Positions 49,933 to 58,670 of a stretch of 64,000 nucleotides of DNA are shown piece by piece. The number at the start of each line of letters is the position of its first letter. The stretch's first letter is position 1. Under the pieces are notes generated by a model, which was not told the origin of the DNA, made no database searches, and saw nothing but the letters and a program-made list of their open reading frames with translations. The position numbers and the translations under genes are program-made. The stretch comes from Algoriphagus vanfongensis DSM 17529 (lineage in GTDB: Bacteria > Bacteroidota > Bacteroidia > Cytophagales > Cyclobacteriaceae): contig NZ_AUBX01000002.1 in NCBI RefSeq assembly GCF_000429465.1, positions 31,373-95,372 of the forward strand, read 5' to 3'.

Positions 49933-50991
49933 ATGAATTTTGTAAAACTCGGTAATACCGGTTTTGAAATACCGCAGATGGTAATTGGTACCAGTTCATT
50001 GGGTAACCTATACCAATCGACCAGTATCCGGGAGAAAGTAGAAGTTGTTCAAGCAGCCATTCAGTCCTCTGATACTCTACCGTTTTTTGATACTGCGGGT
50101 AAATATGGCGCAGGCTTGTCACTAGAGAGCCTCGGTAATTCATTAAAACATTTGGGCATAGACAAAAAACAAGTTCTCATCAGTAATAAGCTGGGATGGA
50201 AAAGAACTGCTCTGAAAAATGGTAAACCTACTTTTGAGAGAGAGGTATGGAAGGATTTATCCTATGACGCAATCCAAAAGATCAGCTATGAAGGTATCAT
50301 GGATTGCTACGAAGAAGGTCAGGTGCTTCTGGATGGCTATGATACACAGTTTGCGTCAGTCCATGATCCAGATGAATATTTGAATCAGTCTGATTCCAAA
50401 CGTGATTATGAGATTCGTTTTAATCAAATTCTGGAAGGATATTCCGCACTTCAGGATCTGAAAGATCAAAGGAAGATCAAAGCCATCGGTGTAGGCTCCA
50501 AAGACTGGAAAATCATTCGAAAAATTGCAGGCCATGTGAAGTTGGACTGGGTGATGATAGCCAACAGTATGACTTTATATCATCATCCGATTGAATTGAT
50601 GGATTTTCTCAAGCGACTTAGTCTAGAAGGGATTGGGATCATCAATTCAGCTGTCTTCCAATCAGGTTTTTTGGTCGGTGGAGATTATTTTGATTATCAA
50701 CTTTTAAATCCAAATGATAAATCCACAAAAGAGAAAATCCTTTGGAGAGATAAGTTTTTTAAAATCTGTGCAGATACGAATGTACTTCCTGCCCACGCAT
50801 GCATCCAGTTTGGCTTATTGACTCCCGGAGTTCATGCAGTGGCATTGAATTCTTCCTCTCCTGAAAAGATCAGACAAAATGCTCACTTCTGTAATCAATA
50901 CCTACCCCTAGCTTTTTGGGAGAGGTTGATCGACGAAAAATTAATTCAAGAAAATATTGTACAGCGCATTCAGAATAAAATCCAAGCATGA
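49933..50991 (+). CDS. Aldo/keto reductase (D-threo-aldose 1-dehydrogenase/L-fucose dehydrogenase-like)
   Basis: 352 residues with the AKR TIM barrel: LGNTGFEIPQMVIGTSSLGNLY, FFDTAGKYGAGLSLESLGNSL with the catalytic Asp/Tyr pair region, VLISNKLGW with the Lys, and SVHDPDEYL with the His. The later half has IKAIGVGSKDW and a C-terminal part AVALNSSSPEKIRQN for cofactor. The variant is close to AKRs that oxidise L-fucose, D-arabinose or L-galactose at C1 with NAD(P)+. It starts ~110 bp after the LacI operators and overlaps the next gene by 4 nt (ATGA). It most likely handles the monosaccharide released by PUL 2. Confidence 0.85.
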   Translation: MNFVKLGNTGFEIPQMVIGTSSLGNLYQSTSIREKVEVVQAAIQSSDTLPFFDTAGKYGAGLSLESLGNSLKHLGIDKKQVLISNKLGWKRTALKNGKPTFEREVWKDLSYDAIQKISYEGIMDCYEEGQVLLDGYDTQFASVHDPDEYLNQSDSKRDYEIRFNQILEGYSALQDLKDQRKIKAIGVGSKDWKIIRKIAGHVKLDWVMIANSMTLYHHPIELMDFLKRLSLEGIGIINSAVFQSGFLVGGDYFDYQLLNPNDKSTKEKILWRDKFFKICADTNVLPAHACIQFGLLTPGVHAVALNSSSPEKIRQNAHFCNQYLPLAFWERLIDEKLIQENIVQRIQNKIQA

Positions 50992-51998
50992 AACAATTAC
51001 GATGCAGCAAACCTGGGGCTTTTGAATATCAGCAGGTAGATACACCCGGCTTAAAGGAAGGTTTTGCTTTGATAAAAGTGCTTCAAGTAGGAATCTGTGG
51101 AACAGATTTGCACGCCTTTGATGGGACTCAGCCATATTTCTCCTACCCAAGAGTTTTGGGCCATGAAATAGCCGGCGAAGTCGTCAAGATCGCAGATCAA
51201 TCAGAAATAAAAGAAGGTGATCTGATAGCGGTGATCCCATATTTCAATTGTAAAGCATGCATAGCGTGCAGACGAGGAAAAAGTAATTGCTGTGAAAAAA
51301 TCAGTGTGTTTGGAGTGCATGAGAATGGAGGAATGCAAGAGTATATTCAAGTACCTGTCAGCTCTATCGTAAAGAAAGAAGGCTTGAACCTCGATCAGCT
51401 TGCCTTGTCTGAACCTCTGGCTATAGGTTTACACGCAGTGAAGCGAAGTAAAATTCAGCACGGGGATTGGGTCTTGGTGGTTGGTGCAGGTCCAATTGGC
51501 ATGGGGATCATGGAATTCGCCCGAGTGAGAGGAGCTAAGGTAATCATGATGGATGTCAATGAAAGTAGACTCCAGGCGTGTAAAGAAAGGTTTGGGGCAG
51601 AATTTTTAGTCAATGCGCTTGAGGAGCCATCAGAGAAAATAGCTGAATTGACAAGAGGGGATTTTTGTACCACAGTCTTTGATGCGACTGGTAACCTAAA
51701 GGCTATCAACGGAAGTCTCAACTATGTTTCTCACGGAGGGGAGTATATCCTTGTGGGGCTTCAAAAAGAAAACTTTTCTTTCAAACATCCTGATTTTCAT
51801 AAAAGGGAAACAACTCTAATGAGTAGCAGAAACGCGACCAGAGAAGACTTTCATGAGGTCATGGAAACTCTTTTGGAAGGAAGAATTCAGGCTGAAAAAT
51901 TCATCACCCACAGAATAAGATTTGATCAAGTCGGGACTGATTTTGATTCTCTCATTGATCCCCAAAATCAGGTGATCAAGGCAATGATAGATTTTTAG
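50988..51998 (+). CDS. Zinc-dependent medium-chain alcohol dehydrogenase (sugar/polyol type)
   Basis: 336 residues. The catalytic zinc ligands are seen in VGICGTDLHAFDG (Cys) and LGHEIAGEV (His, Glu). A structural zinc site shows in CKACIACRRGKSNCCE. The Rossmann fold has VVGAGPIGMGIMEFARVRGAKVIMMD, ending in Asp for NAD+ preference. It is related to sorbitol, L-threonine and L-galactonate/fuconate-type dehydrogenases. Translationally coupled to the aldo/keto reductase, it may oxidise the acid formed after lactone hydrolysis. Sugar identity is an inference. Confidence 0.85.
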   Translation: MKQLRCSKPGAFEYQQVDTPGLKEGFALIKVLQVGICGTDLHAFDGTQPYFSYPRVLGHEIAGEVVKIADQSEIKEGDLIAVIPYFNCKACIACRRGKSNCCEKISVFGVHENGGMQEYIQVPVSSIVKKEGLNLDQLALSEPLAIGLHAVKRSKIQHGDWVLVVGAGPIGMGIMEFARVRGAKVIMMDVNESRLQACKERFGAEFLVNALEEPSEKIAELTRGDFCTTVFDATGNLKAINGSLNYVSHGGEYILVGLQKENFSFKHPDFHKRETTLMSSRNATREDFHEVMETLLEGRIQAEKFITHRIRFDQVGTDFDSLIDPQNQVIKAMIDF

Positions 51999-52033
51999 AC
52001 ACAATAGATTTTAAACTCAAAACCCATAATACC

Positions 52034-55000
52034 ATGAAACAATTCGATTCATTAAAAAGAGTGATGACCGATACTTGGTCAAGGCCACCATTAATTATGT
52101 GGCTACTCACGGCAATGCTACTGATGCATAGCCAATTTACATTTGCACTTACGAATGAACCTATTCCTGAAAGGACTATTGAAGGAACTGTCATTTCATC
52201 TTCAGATAATTTACCCTTGCCAGGGGTTACGATTATCCTAAAAGGAACTACGAAGGGTACAACTACTGATGTCGATGGCAAGTATAGCATTGAAGTTCCT
52301 GACCAAGGTGCTGTATTGGTCTTTTCATTTATAGGATATACTAGTCAGGAAGTAGCTGTTTTCAACCAATCTGAAATAGACGTTTCCTTGAGTGAGGATA
52401 CTCAGGGTTTGGATGAGGTAGTTGTGGTTGGCTATGGTACTCAAAAGAAAATCAATGTTACCGGAGCTGTGTCTGAAGTAGGCGGTGAGGTATTGACAAG
52501 CAGGCCCGTGACCAATGCAACATCTATGTTACAGGGTAGAATGCCGGGAGTTAGAATTGTTCAGAACTCAGGTCAACCAGGTGATGAAGGCCTATCAATT
52601 CGAGTTAGAGGACAAGGCACATTCAGTGGTGCGGGATCTAACCCCTTGGTATTGATAGATGGTGTAGAAGGGAATCTCTCAGAAGTGGACCCGAATAATA
52701 TTGAGAGTGTTTCTGTTTTGAAAGATGCGGCGTCCGCGTCCATTTATGGTTCAAGAGCAGCAAATGGAATTATTTTGGTGACGACCAAAAAAGGAACCTC
52801 AGGTGGTTTGAAGATTGATTATTCTGGAAATATTGGAATCTATACCCCTTCCAGAATGCCTGAGTTTATTACCAATTCTGCAGAGTATATGGAGCTTTGG
52901 AACGAGGCAAAAATGAACAGCGGAATCAATACGGGACTCTATTCACAGGAGCAAATAGATCAGTATAGGAATGCAACTGATCGGATGCTTTATCCAAATA
53001 CTGATTGGGTGGATATCATGTTTAATCCAGCACCTACACAAAATCACTACCTGTCTTTTAATGGAGGAGAAAACTTGACCACGTATAATATCTCATTGGG
53101 GTATGTCAATCAGGAAGGTGTGATGAAAGGATTTAACTACAATCGCTATAACTTGAGAGTAAACCTCAGCTCAGGGTTAAATGATAGGATTCGCTTTGGG
53201 ACCAATTTGTCATTGATCAGGGGAGAACGTGAAAATCCGCGGCAGGGAGCGACAGATACCTTCTTGGCTACACTCTCACAAGCTCCTACTTATCGTCCTT
53301 GGTTGCCTGACGGATCTGGACGATATACTTTCAAGTCCTTTGATTTTGAATCCAACAATAAGAATCCGGTAGCAATTGTTGAAAATGGCGTTCTCAGTAA
53401 AGTGATTGACCATACAATCAATGCTCAACTCTGGGCCGAATTTGAGTTGGCAGAAGGATTGAAATGGTACACCAAAGGTGCAATTAGGGCTGAGTTTGAC
53501 AGAAACAAAGATTGGCGACCTGAGGTCCCACTTTATAATTATCACACAGGGGAGTTTATGACAGACCTTGATGTCGGTGGACGAGGATTGAATGTCTATA
53601 CTTCTCAAAATATTTATTCCAATCTATTCTCCTATCTGAATTATCAGAAAACGTTGAATGAAGATCATAACCTCAATCTTCAAGTCGGGTACAGTCAAGA
53701 GAATAACCAATTTGAATTTCTCAATGGATATAGAGAGAGGTATTCCACCAATGTCCTTCAAGAAATCAATGCAGGAAGCCCTGCAGTTCAGAATGCTACC
53801 GGCTCCTCCAATTCTTGGGCAATCCAGTCTTTATTTGGTAGAGTAGGCTACAATTATAGAGAAAAATACCTGCTGGAAGTAAATATGAGATACGACGGGA
53901 CTAGCCGATTGAGTCCTGATAATCGTTGGGGTGCGTTCCCTTCAGTTTCTGCAGGATGGAGGGTGTCTGAAGAGTCATTCATTGCTGATGCTGATTTGGG
54001 CTGGATGAATGAAATGAAGTTACGAGCTTCATATGGGGAATTGGGAAATCAGAATATCGGTAATTACCCGTATCAGGATATTTTGGTATTCACTGGAGCT
54101 TACCCGTTTGATAATTCTGATCTGTCCACAGGAGTTGCCCAGACACGTTTAGCTAATTCCAATATCAAATGGGAGACTACCAAGGTTACAGATATAGGAA
54201 TGGATCTAGCCATTCTGAATGGATTGAATATTACTGTTGATTGGTACAGGAAGACCACTTTTGATATACTTAGAAATTCCCAGTTAACGGGAGTGGTAGG
54301 GCTTGATCCTCCAACCATCAACAATGGTGTTCTACAAAACACAGGTCTCGAGTTTAGTGCAAACTACAGCAAAGAGATTTATACAGGAAGTCTGAAAGGC
54401 TTTAGATACGAAGCGGGATTTTTTATCGATAGGTTTAGAAATGAGCTCATCGAATTTGGAGCTGAAGAGATCAGCGGAAATCAGATCTTCAGGGAAGGGC
54501 TAGCCTATGGAAGTTTCTACATGTTGGAACAGATTGGAATCTTTCAAACAGCTGAGGAAGTCAGTAATTCCCCCAAGCAGTTCAATGACAATACTGTCCC
54601 TGGAGATCTTAAATTCAGAGATCAAAATAACGATGGAGTAATCAATGATGATGATAGAATTGTGATTGGAAATCCCTATCCGAAATTTGAATACTCCTTT
54701 AATCTCGGAGCTTCTTTCAAAGGAATAGATCTGTCTGTCTTCATGCAAGGGGTAAGCAATCGGGATATTTATGTGAATAACTGGGGAACGATTCCATTTA
54801 TTCAAGGAGCACCTCCTACAGTAGATTGGAGAGATCGATGGACGGAGGAGAACCCATCTACCACTATGCCTAGAATGTATTGGGGATGGAACGACTCAGG
54901 TAAGATTTCCAGAACATCTACTTATTTCTTGCAGGATGCTACTTATTTGAGAGTTAAAAATTTATCTGTAGGATACAGCTTCCCACAAGCATTCCTAGAT

Positions 55001-55159
55001 CGGGTCAATCTAAGAAAACTGCGGGTTTATTTTTCAGGAGACAACCTATTCACATTTACGGATTATCCAGGCTTGGATCCAGAGAGAGGTGGGAATGGAA
55101 ACTTTGTGAACTACCCTCAGAATAAAATTTATGCATTTGGATTGCAGGTTCAACTTTAA
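52034..55159 (+). CDS. susC: SusC/RagA-family TonB-dependent transporter of PUL 2
   Basis: 1041 residues. Signal peptide ends near FTFALT. The order is: carboxypeptidase-D regulatory-like domain ~48-125 (IEGTVISSSDNLPLPGVTIIL), EVVVVGYGTQKK, plug (LSIRVRGQGTFSGAG, VLIDGVEG, VLKDAASASIYGSRAANGIILVTTKKG) and barrel ending FGLQVQL. There is no STN domain, in agreement with control by LacI instead of an ECF/FecR pair. SusD follows 18 nt downstream. Confidence 0.95.
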   Translation: MKQFDSLKRVMTDTWSRPPLIMWLLTAMLLMHSQFTFALTNEPIPERTIEGTVISSSDNLPLPGVTIILKGTTKGTTTDVDGKYSIEVPDQGAVLVFSFIGYTSQEVAVFNQSEIDVSLSEDTQGLDEVVVVGYGTQKKINVTGAVSEVGGEVLTSRPVTNATSMLQGRMPGVRIVQNSGQPGDEGLSIRVRGQGTFSGAGSNPLVLIDGVEGNLSEVDPNNIESVSVLKDAASASIYGSRAANGIILVTTKKGTSGGLKIDYSGNIGIYTPSRMPEFITNSAEYMELWNEAKMNSGINTGLYSQEQIDQYRNATDRMLYPNTDWVDIMFNPAPTQNHYLSFNGGENLTTYNISLGYVNQEGVMKGFNYNRYNLRVNLSSGLNDRIRFGTNLSLIRGERENPRQGATDTFLATLSQAPTYRPWLPDGSGRYTFKSFDFESNNKNPVAIVENGVLSKVIDHTINAQLWAEFELAEGLKWYTKGAIRAEFDRNKDWRPEVPLYNYHTGEFMTDLDVGGRGLNVYTSQNIYSNLFSYLNYQKTLNEDHNLNLQVGYSQENNQFEFLNGYRERYSTNVLQEINAGSPAVQNATGSSNSWAIQSLFGRVGYNYREKYLLEVNMRYDGTSRLSPDNRWGAFPSVSAGWRVSEESFIADADLGWMNEMKLRASYGELGNQNIGNYPYQDILVFTGAYPFDNSDLSTGVAQTRLANSNIKWETTKVTDIGMDLAILNGLNITVDWYRKTTFDILRNSQLTGVVGLDPPTINNGVLQNTGLEFSANYSKEIYTGSLKGFRYEAGFFIDRFRNELIEFGAEEISGNQIFREGLAYGSFYMLEQIGIFQTAEEVSNSPKQFNDNTVPGDLKFRDQNNDGVINDDDRIVIGNPYPKFEYSFNLGASFKGIDLSVFMQGVSNRDIYVNNWGTIPFIQGAPPTVDWRDRWTEENPSTTMPRMYWGWNDSGKISRTSTYFLQDATYLRVKNLSVGYSFPQAFLDRVNLRKLRVYFSGDNLFTFTDYPGLDPERGGNGNFVNYPQNKIYAFGLQVQL

Positions 55160-55177
55160 CAATAATCTACCCAAAAC

Positions 55178-56635
55178 ATGAAAAAATCAATTCTATATAT
55201 ACTTGTAGGAGCTACATTGGCCTTGGGCTCGTGTAGTGACTTTTTGGATAAAAATCCAACAGATCAATTATCCACCAGTTTATTCTGGCAATCGAAAAGC
55301 GATTTTGATAATGCGCTTACAGCGGTATACGGCTCTTTGCAGCGTGATATGTACTCTTCGGGGGCTCCAAATTGGGATGCATTAACTGACAACGGCTATG
55401 GACAGCATAATTATTATGGGAGCAATGCCATCGTTCAGGGAAATATCTTCCCTTCATCTGGGGGCTATATTTCTGACATATACACTTCCTCTTATCAAGG
55501 TATCGCCAGGGTTAATACATTTTTGGATAAGCTCGGGACCTATGAGGGAAGTGACATCAGTGAAACCTTAAGAAGTCAGATGGAAGCGGAAGCAAGATTT
55601 GTAAGGGGGTATTTTTATCTGCAATTGTATCAGGCGTATGGGTCGGTTCCTGTTGTTACTGAGCCTTTGGATTTTGATACCCAGTTTAAGGCCAAGGTTT
55701 CTGCAGAAGAAGTTTTTGCCCAAGTGGTCAATGATTTGGAAGCTGCGATTGCAGGATTGCCTGATGTACCCTACTTCAGTGCAGGGGGGCATGCAGTCAA
55801 ATCTTCGGCTCAAGGGCTTTTACTTCGTGCTTATATGTTTGATGCATATGATTCCAACGGTGAGCCAAACAGTTCGATTCTACAAAATGCGAAGACGCTT
55901 TGCGATCAACTATTGGAAAGCGGCTATATGTTAGCTGATGACTTCACCAGTGTATTTCAATCAGGTTCGCAAGAGGGAAACCAAGAGATTATATTTTCAA
56001 TCAAATTTCTCGCTCCGGATAATTCTACTTCCATGGATCAGTGGTATGGTGACTGGTTGGTGGTAAGCCCACTACAGAACCTAGTGGATGAGTTTGAAGA
56101 AGGTGATCAGCGTTTAGACCAGACTATTTTCAATGATTATGTAGACTGGGGGGGTGGGAACATTCATAACCCTTCCAATAATCGTCCAACCGGATACGGT
56201 GTAAAGAAATTTTTGACTCCTAGTCTTATTCCATATGGTTATTCAACCCGAAGTGACCAAGATTGGGTTGTCCTGAGATTCGGGGAAATAGTGTTGCTAA
56301 AAGCTGAGATAGAAAATGAGTTGAGCGGTGTAAGTGAACAAGTATATGATGCCGTGAATGCAATTCGAAATAGATCTGGTTTGGATGACTTACCTGATGG
56401 ATTGTCTCAAGATGAAATGAGAGATGCCATTCGCCATGAACGCCGGATTGAACTCGCCTTTGAAGGACTTAGATACTATGATCTGAAACGATGGAAAGTC
56501 GCTGAAGAAGTATTGAATCAGGTGACTGATGGTGTCATACCTTACAATTTTGAAGAAAGATTTTACGAATGGCCTCTCCCTCAATCAGAAATTGATAAAA
56601 GTAATGGGGTGCTGGAACAAAATCCTAACTATTGA
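55178..56635 (+). CDS. susD: SusD/RagB-family glycan-binding lipoprotein of PUL 2
   Basis: 485 residues. Lipobox in LALGSCSD (Cys19). SusD N-terminal DFLDKNPTDQLSTSLFWQSKSDFDNAL, helical middle MEAEARFVRGYFYLQLYQAYGSVPVVTEPL, C-terminal RagB LRFGEIVLLKAEIENEL and RHERRIELAFEGLRYYDLKRWK, ending EWPLPQSEIDKSNGVLEQNPNY. A complete typical SusD. It pairs with the SusC upstream to bind and import the PUL 2 glycan. Confidence 0.95.
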   Translation: MKKSILYILVGATLALGSCSDFLDKNPTDQLSTSLFWQSKSDFDNALTAVYGSLQRDMYSSGAPNWDALTDNGYGQHNYYGSNAIVQGNIFPSSGGYISDIYTSSYQGIARVNTFLDKLGTYEGSDISETLRSQMEAEARFVRGYFYLQLYQAYGSVPVVTEPLDFDTQFKAKVSAEEVFAQVVNDLEAAIAGLPDVPYFSAGGHAVKSSAQGLLLRAYMFDAYDSNGEPNSSILQNAKTLCDQLLESGYMLADDFTSVFQSGSQEGNQEIIFSIKFLAPDNSTSMDQWYGDWLVVSPLQNLVDEFEEGDQRLDQTIFNDYVDWGGGNIHNPSNNRPTGYGVKKFLTPSLIPYGYSTRSDQDWVVLRFGEIVLLKAEIENELSGVSEQVYDAVNAIRNRSGLDDLPDGLSQDEMRDAIRHERRIELAFEGLRYYDLKRWKVAEEVLNQVTDGVIPYNFEERFYEWPLPQSEIDKSNGVLEQNPNY

Positions 56636-56644
56636 TAATCAGAT

Positions 56645-56676
56645 TTCTTGGCTTATGCTTTTGCTTAAGCCAAGAA
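56645..56676 (+). repeat. 11-bp hairpin between susD and the glycosidase gene
   Basis: TTCTTGGCTTA (56645-56655) and TAAGCCAAGAA (56666-56676) are exact complements with a 10-nt loop. It starts 9 nt after the susD stop and lies 16 nt before the next start. No strong T-run follows. It may stabilise the susCD message or lower expression of the following gene. Confidence 0.55.
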
Positions 56677-56692
56677 TCATTGTTTAAAAAAT

Positions 56693-58339
56693 ATGATGAA
56701 ACAAGCATTAAAAAAGGGAATGCTAGTACTAGCTTTCCTAATAGGAGTTCATGTGACTTGGGCTCAGGTAACTGAAAGGCATAGGCCAGCTGCATGGTCA
56801 AATTTGGTGGAAGGAGGTAGATTCATGGATCTATTTATGCCTATATCACCTATCGGGAAACTCAATTCCTCGACATGGGGTACAGCCGGAGTAGTCCCTA
56901 GGTATAGTGACAATGGAATTGAAGAAGATGACTACTCCTATTGGGGAGGAAATATAATAGCCGGAGACGATGGGAAGTACCATTTATTTGTATGTCGTTG
57001 GCGCGAAGATTCTCCAAAAGGACATTGGGAATGGCCTAATTCTATTGTAGTGCATGCTGTATCAGATAAGCCGGAAGGTCCATTCAATTTTGTGGATGAA
57101 ATAGGGAAAGGCCATAACCCTGAAGCATATCAGGCTAAAAATGGAGATTATATTATTTATGTAATCGATGGTTTTTATAAGTCAACTTCGCTGAATGGGC
57201 CGTGGGAATACAAGCAATTTGAATTTGATACGAGAGATAGGCCGATCATTGAAGGTCTTTCAAATTTGACCTTTGCCCAGCGGGAAGACGGTTCTTATTT
57301 GATGGTATGTAGAGGAGGAGGGGTATGGTTTAGCCAGGATGGACTTTCAAGTTACCATCAAGTTTCTAACGGGAGGGTGTATCCACCGGTAGAAGGAGAG
57401 TTTGAAGATCCTGTCGTATGGAAAGATAATGTCCAATATCATTTGATTGTTAATGACTGGTTAGGAAGAATCGCATTTTATCTAAGGTCCAAAGATGGGA
57501 TTCATTGGAAAACAGATCCAGGGGAAGCCTATCTACCGGGGATTACTGTCTATGAGGATGGCACCAAGGAGGACTGGTTTAAATATGAACGGATCAAAAT
57601 ATTTCAAGATGAATATGGAAGAGCCGTTCAGGCTAACTTTGCTGTGATTGATACGCTTAAAGCAGAGGACAAAGCAAGCGATGCCCATAGTTCAAAAAAT
57701 ATTGGGATCCCTTTGAGAAAGGGTTTATTGTTGGAGGTGCTGAACAAGAAAGCATTGTCTAAAAGCTCAAAAATCAGACTATTGGTACGATCCGAGGAAG
57801 GTTTTGATCCATTTTCTGAGCTGGATTTAAATAGTTTGCGCTTTGGTGCATCTGAAGAGGTTAATTTTGGAAGAGGTGCGTCTCCAATCGCTCACAAAGA
57901 AGTAGAGGAAGGTTTGGAAATCATTTTTGATGGGACTGAAAGTGGTTTCACCAAAGAGAACTTTGCCGGAAAATTAATTGGGAAGAATCAAGATGGTGAA
58001 TTGGTATTTGGATATTCAAGACTACCCGGAATTGACTATACGCCAGCTATTCTTACTACAAGAAAGCCTAAGTTTAAATGGGATGAAGACCTTGTGGAAG
58101 TAGTGGTTGAAAACTATGGGCTTTCCCCATCCAACAAGTCAAAATTGCAATTGGAAATTATCCAAGATGGTGCTGTACTAGCAACTGAAACTACTTCAAT
58201 TAAAGCGTTGAAAGCATATGAAGAAGTAGTGGTAAGATTGCCTTTATCGGAGATTCAAGACCAAAGTGGCGCCTATTCATTTAAAATAACAATCCTTTCT
58301 GGGAAACAAGTACTGGAAGTGTTTGAAGGAGGCTTTTGA
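56693..58339 (+). CDS. Secreted five-bladed beta-propeller glycoside hydrolase (GH43/GH117-like)
   Basis: 548 residues. Signal peptide ends near VTWAQ. The first ~310 residues have repeated propeller strands: DDYSYWGGNIIAGDDGKYHLFVCRW, IVVHAVSDKPEGPFNFV, GHNPEAYQAKNGDYIIYVIDGFY, LTFAQREDGSYLMVCRG, FEDPVVWKDNVQYHLIVND, YLRSKDGIHW. The phrase SDKPEGPF and Asp/Glu placement recall GH43, GH62 and GH117 enzymes of the five-bladed type. Residues ~330-548 form one or two beta-sandwich domains. Exact family is not assigned. The reductase genes in the same PUL would suit a deoxy- or anhydro-sugar such as L-fucose or anhydro-L-galactose, but this is speculative. Confidence 0.75.
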   Translation: MMKQALKKGMLVLAFLIGVHVTWAQVTERHRPAAWSNLVEGGRFMDLFMPISPIGKLNSSTWGTAGVVPRYSDNGIEEDDYSYWGGNIIAGDDGKYHLFVCRWREDSPKGHWEWPNSIVVHAVSDKPEGPFNFVDEIGKGHNPEAYQAKNGDYIIYVIDGFYKSTSLNGPWEYKQFEFDTRDRPIIEGLSNLTFAQREDGSYLMVCRGGGVWFSQDGLSSYHQVSNGRVYPPVEGEFEDPVVWKDNVQYHLIVNDWLGRIAFYLRSKDGIHWKTDPGEAYLPGITVYEDGTKEDWFKYERIKIFQDEYGRAVQANFAVIDTLKAEDKASDAHSSKNIGIPLRKGLLLEVLNKKALSKSSKIRLLVRSEEGFDPFSELDLNSLRFGASEEVNFGRGASPIAHKEVEEGLEIIFDGTESGFTKENFAGKLIGKNQDGELVFGYSRLPGIDYTPAILTTRKPKFKWDEDLVEVVVENYGLSPSNKSKLQLEIIQDGAVLATETTSIKALKAYEEVVVRLPLSEIQDQSGAYSFKITILSGKQVLEVFEGGF

Positions 58340-58360
58340 GAAAGAAAAAATTATTTTTTT

Positions 58361-58390
58361 AACCTCCCTGAATGTTGATTCGGGGAGGTT
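58361..58390 (+). terminator. Hairpin at the end of PUL 2
   Basis: AACCTCCC (58361-58368) pairs perfectly with GGGAGGTT (58383-58390) over a 14-nt loop, 22 bp after the glycosidase stop. The T-run (58354-58360) lies before the hairpin and not after it, so classification as a terminator is tentative. The remaining gap up to 58670 shows nothing else. Confidence 0.4.
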
Positions 58391-58670
58391 TCAACAACCT
58401 CTTCCTTCAGCTTGTCGGATTCGATTACACCAGACTAATGACAAACGCATTAAGCCAATCCTTTTGCCTTCCTTGGTTGATTCCGATTCCTCAATTAAAA
58501 TTATCTGAGTTCAAATACTATTGAATTTCCTTAATCCATAACAGTGAAATTGAAGCTTTCCCGTGTTTGGACATTTAAAGCAGGGGGGAATACCTCTATT
58601 AATGAACTGATTTTAGTATCTGTTAAGTCAGCCTCCAAATCTGAAGTTTTTTTTAATCGTTATTCATTCT

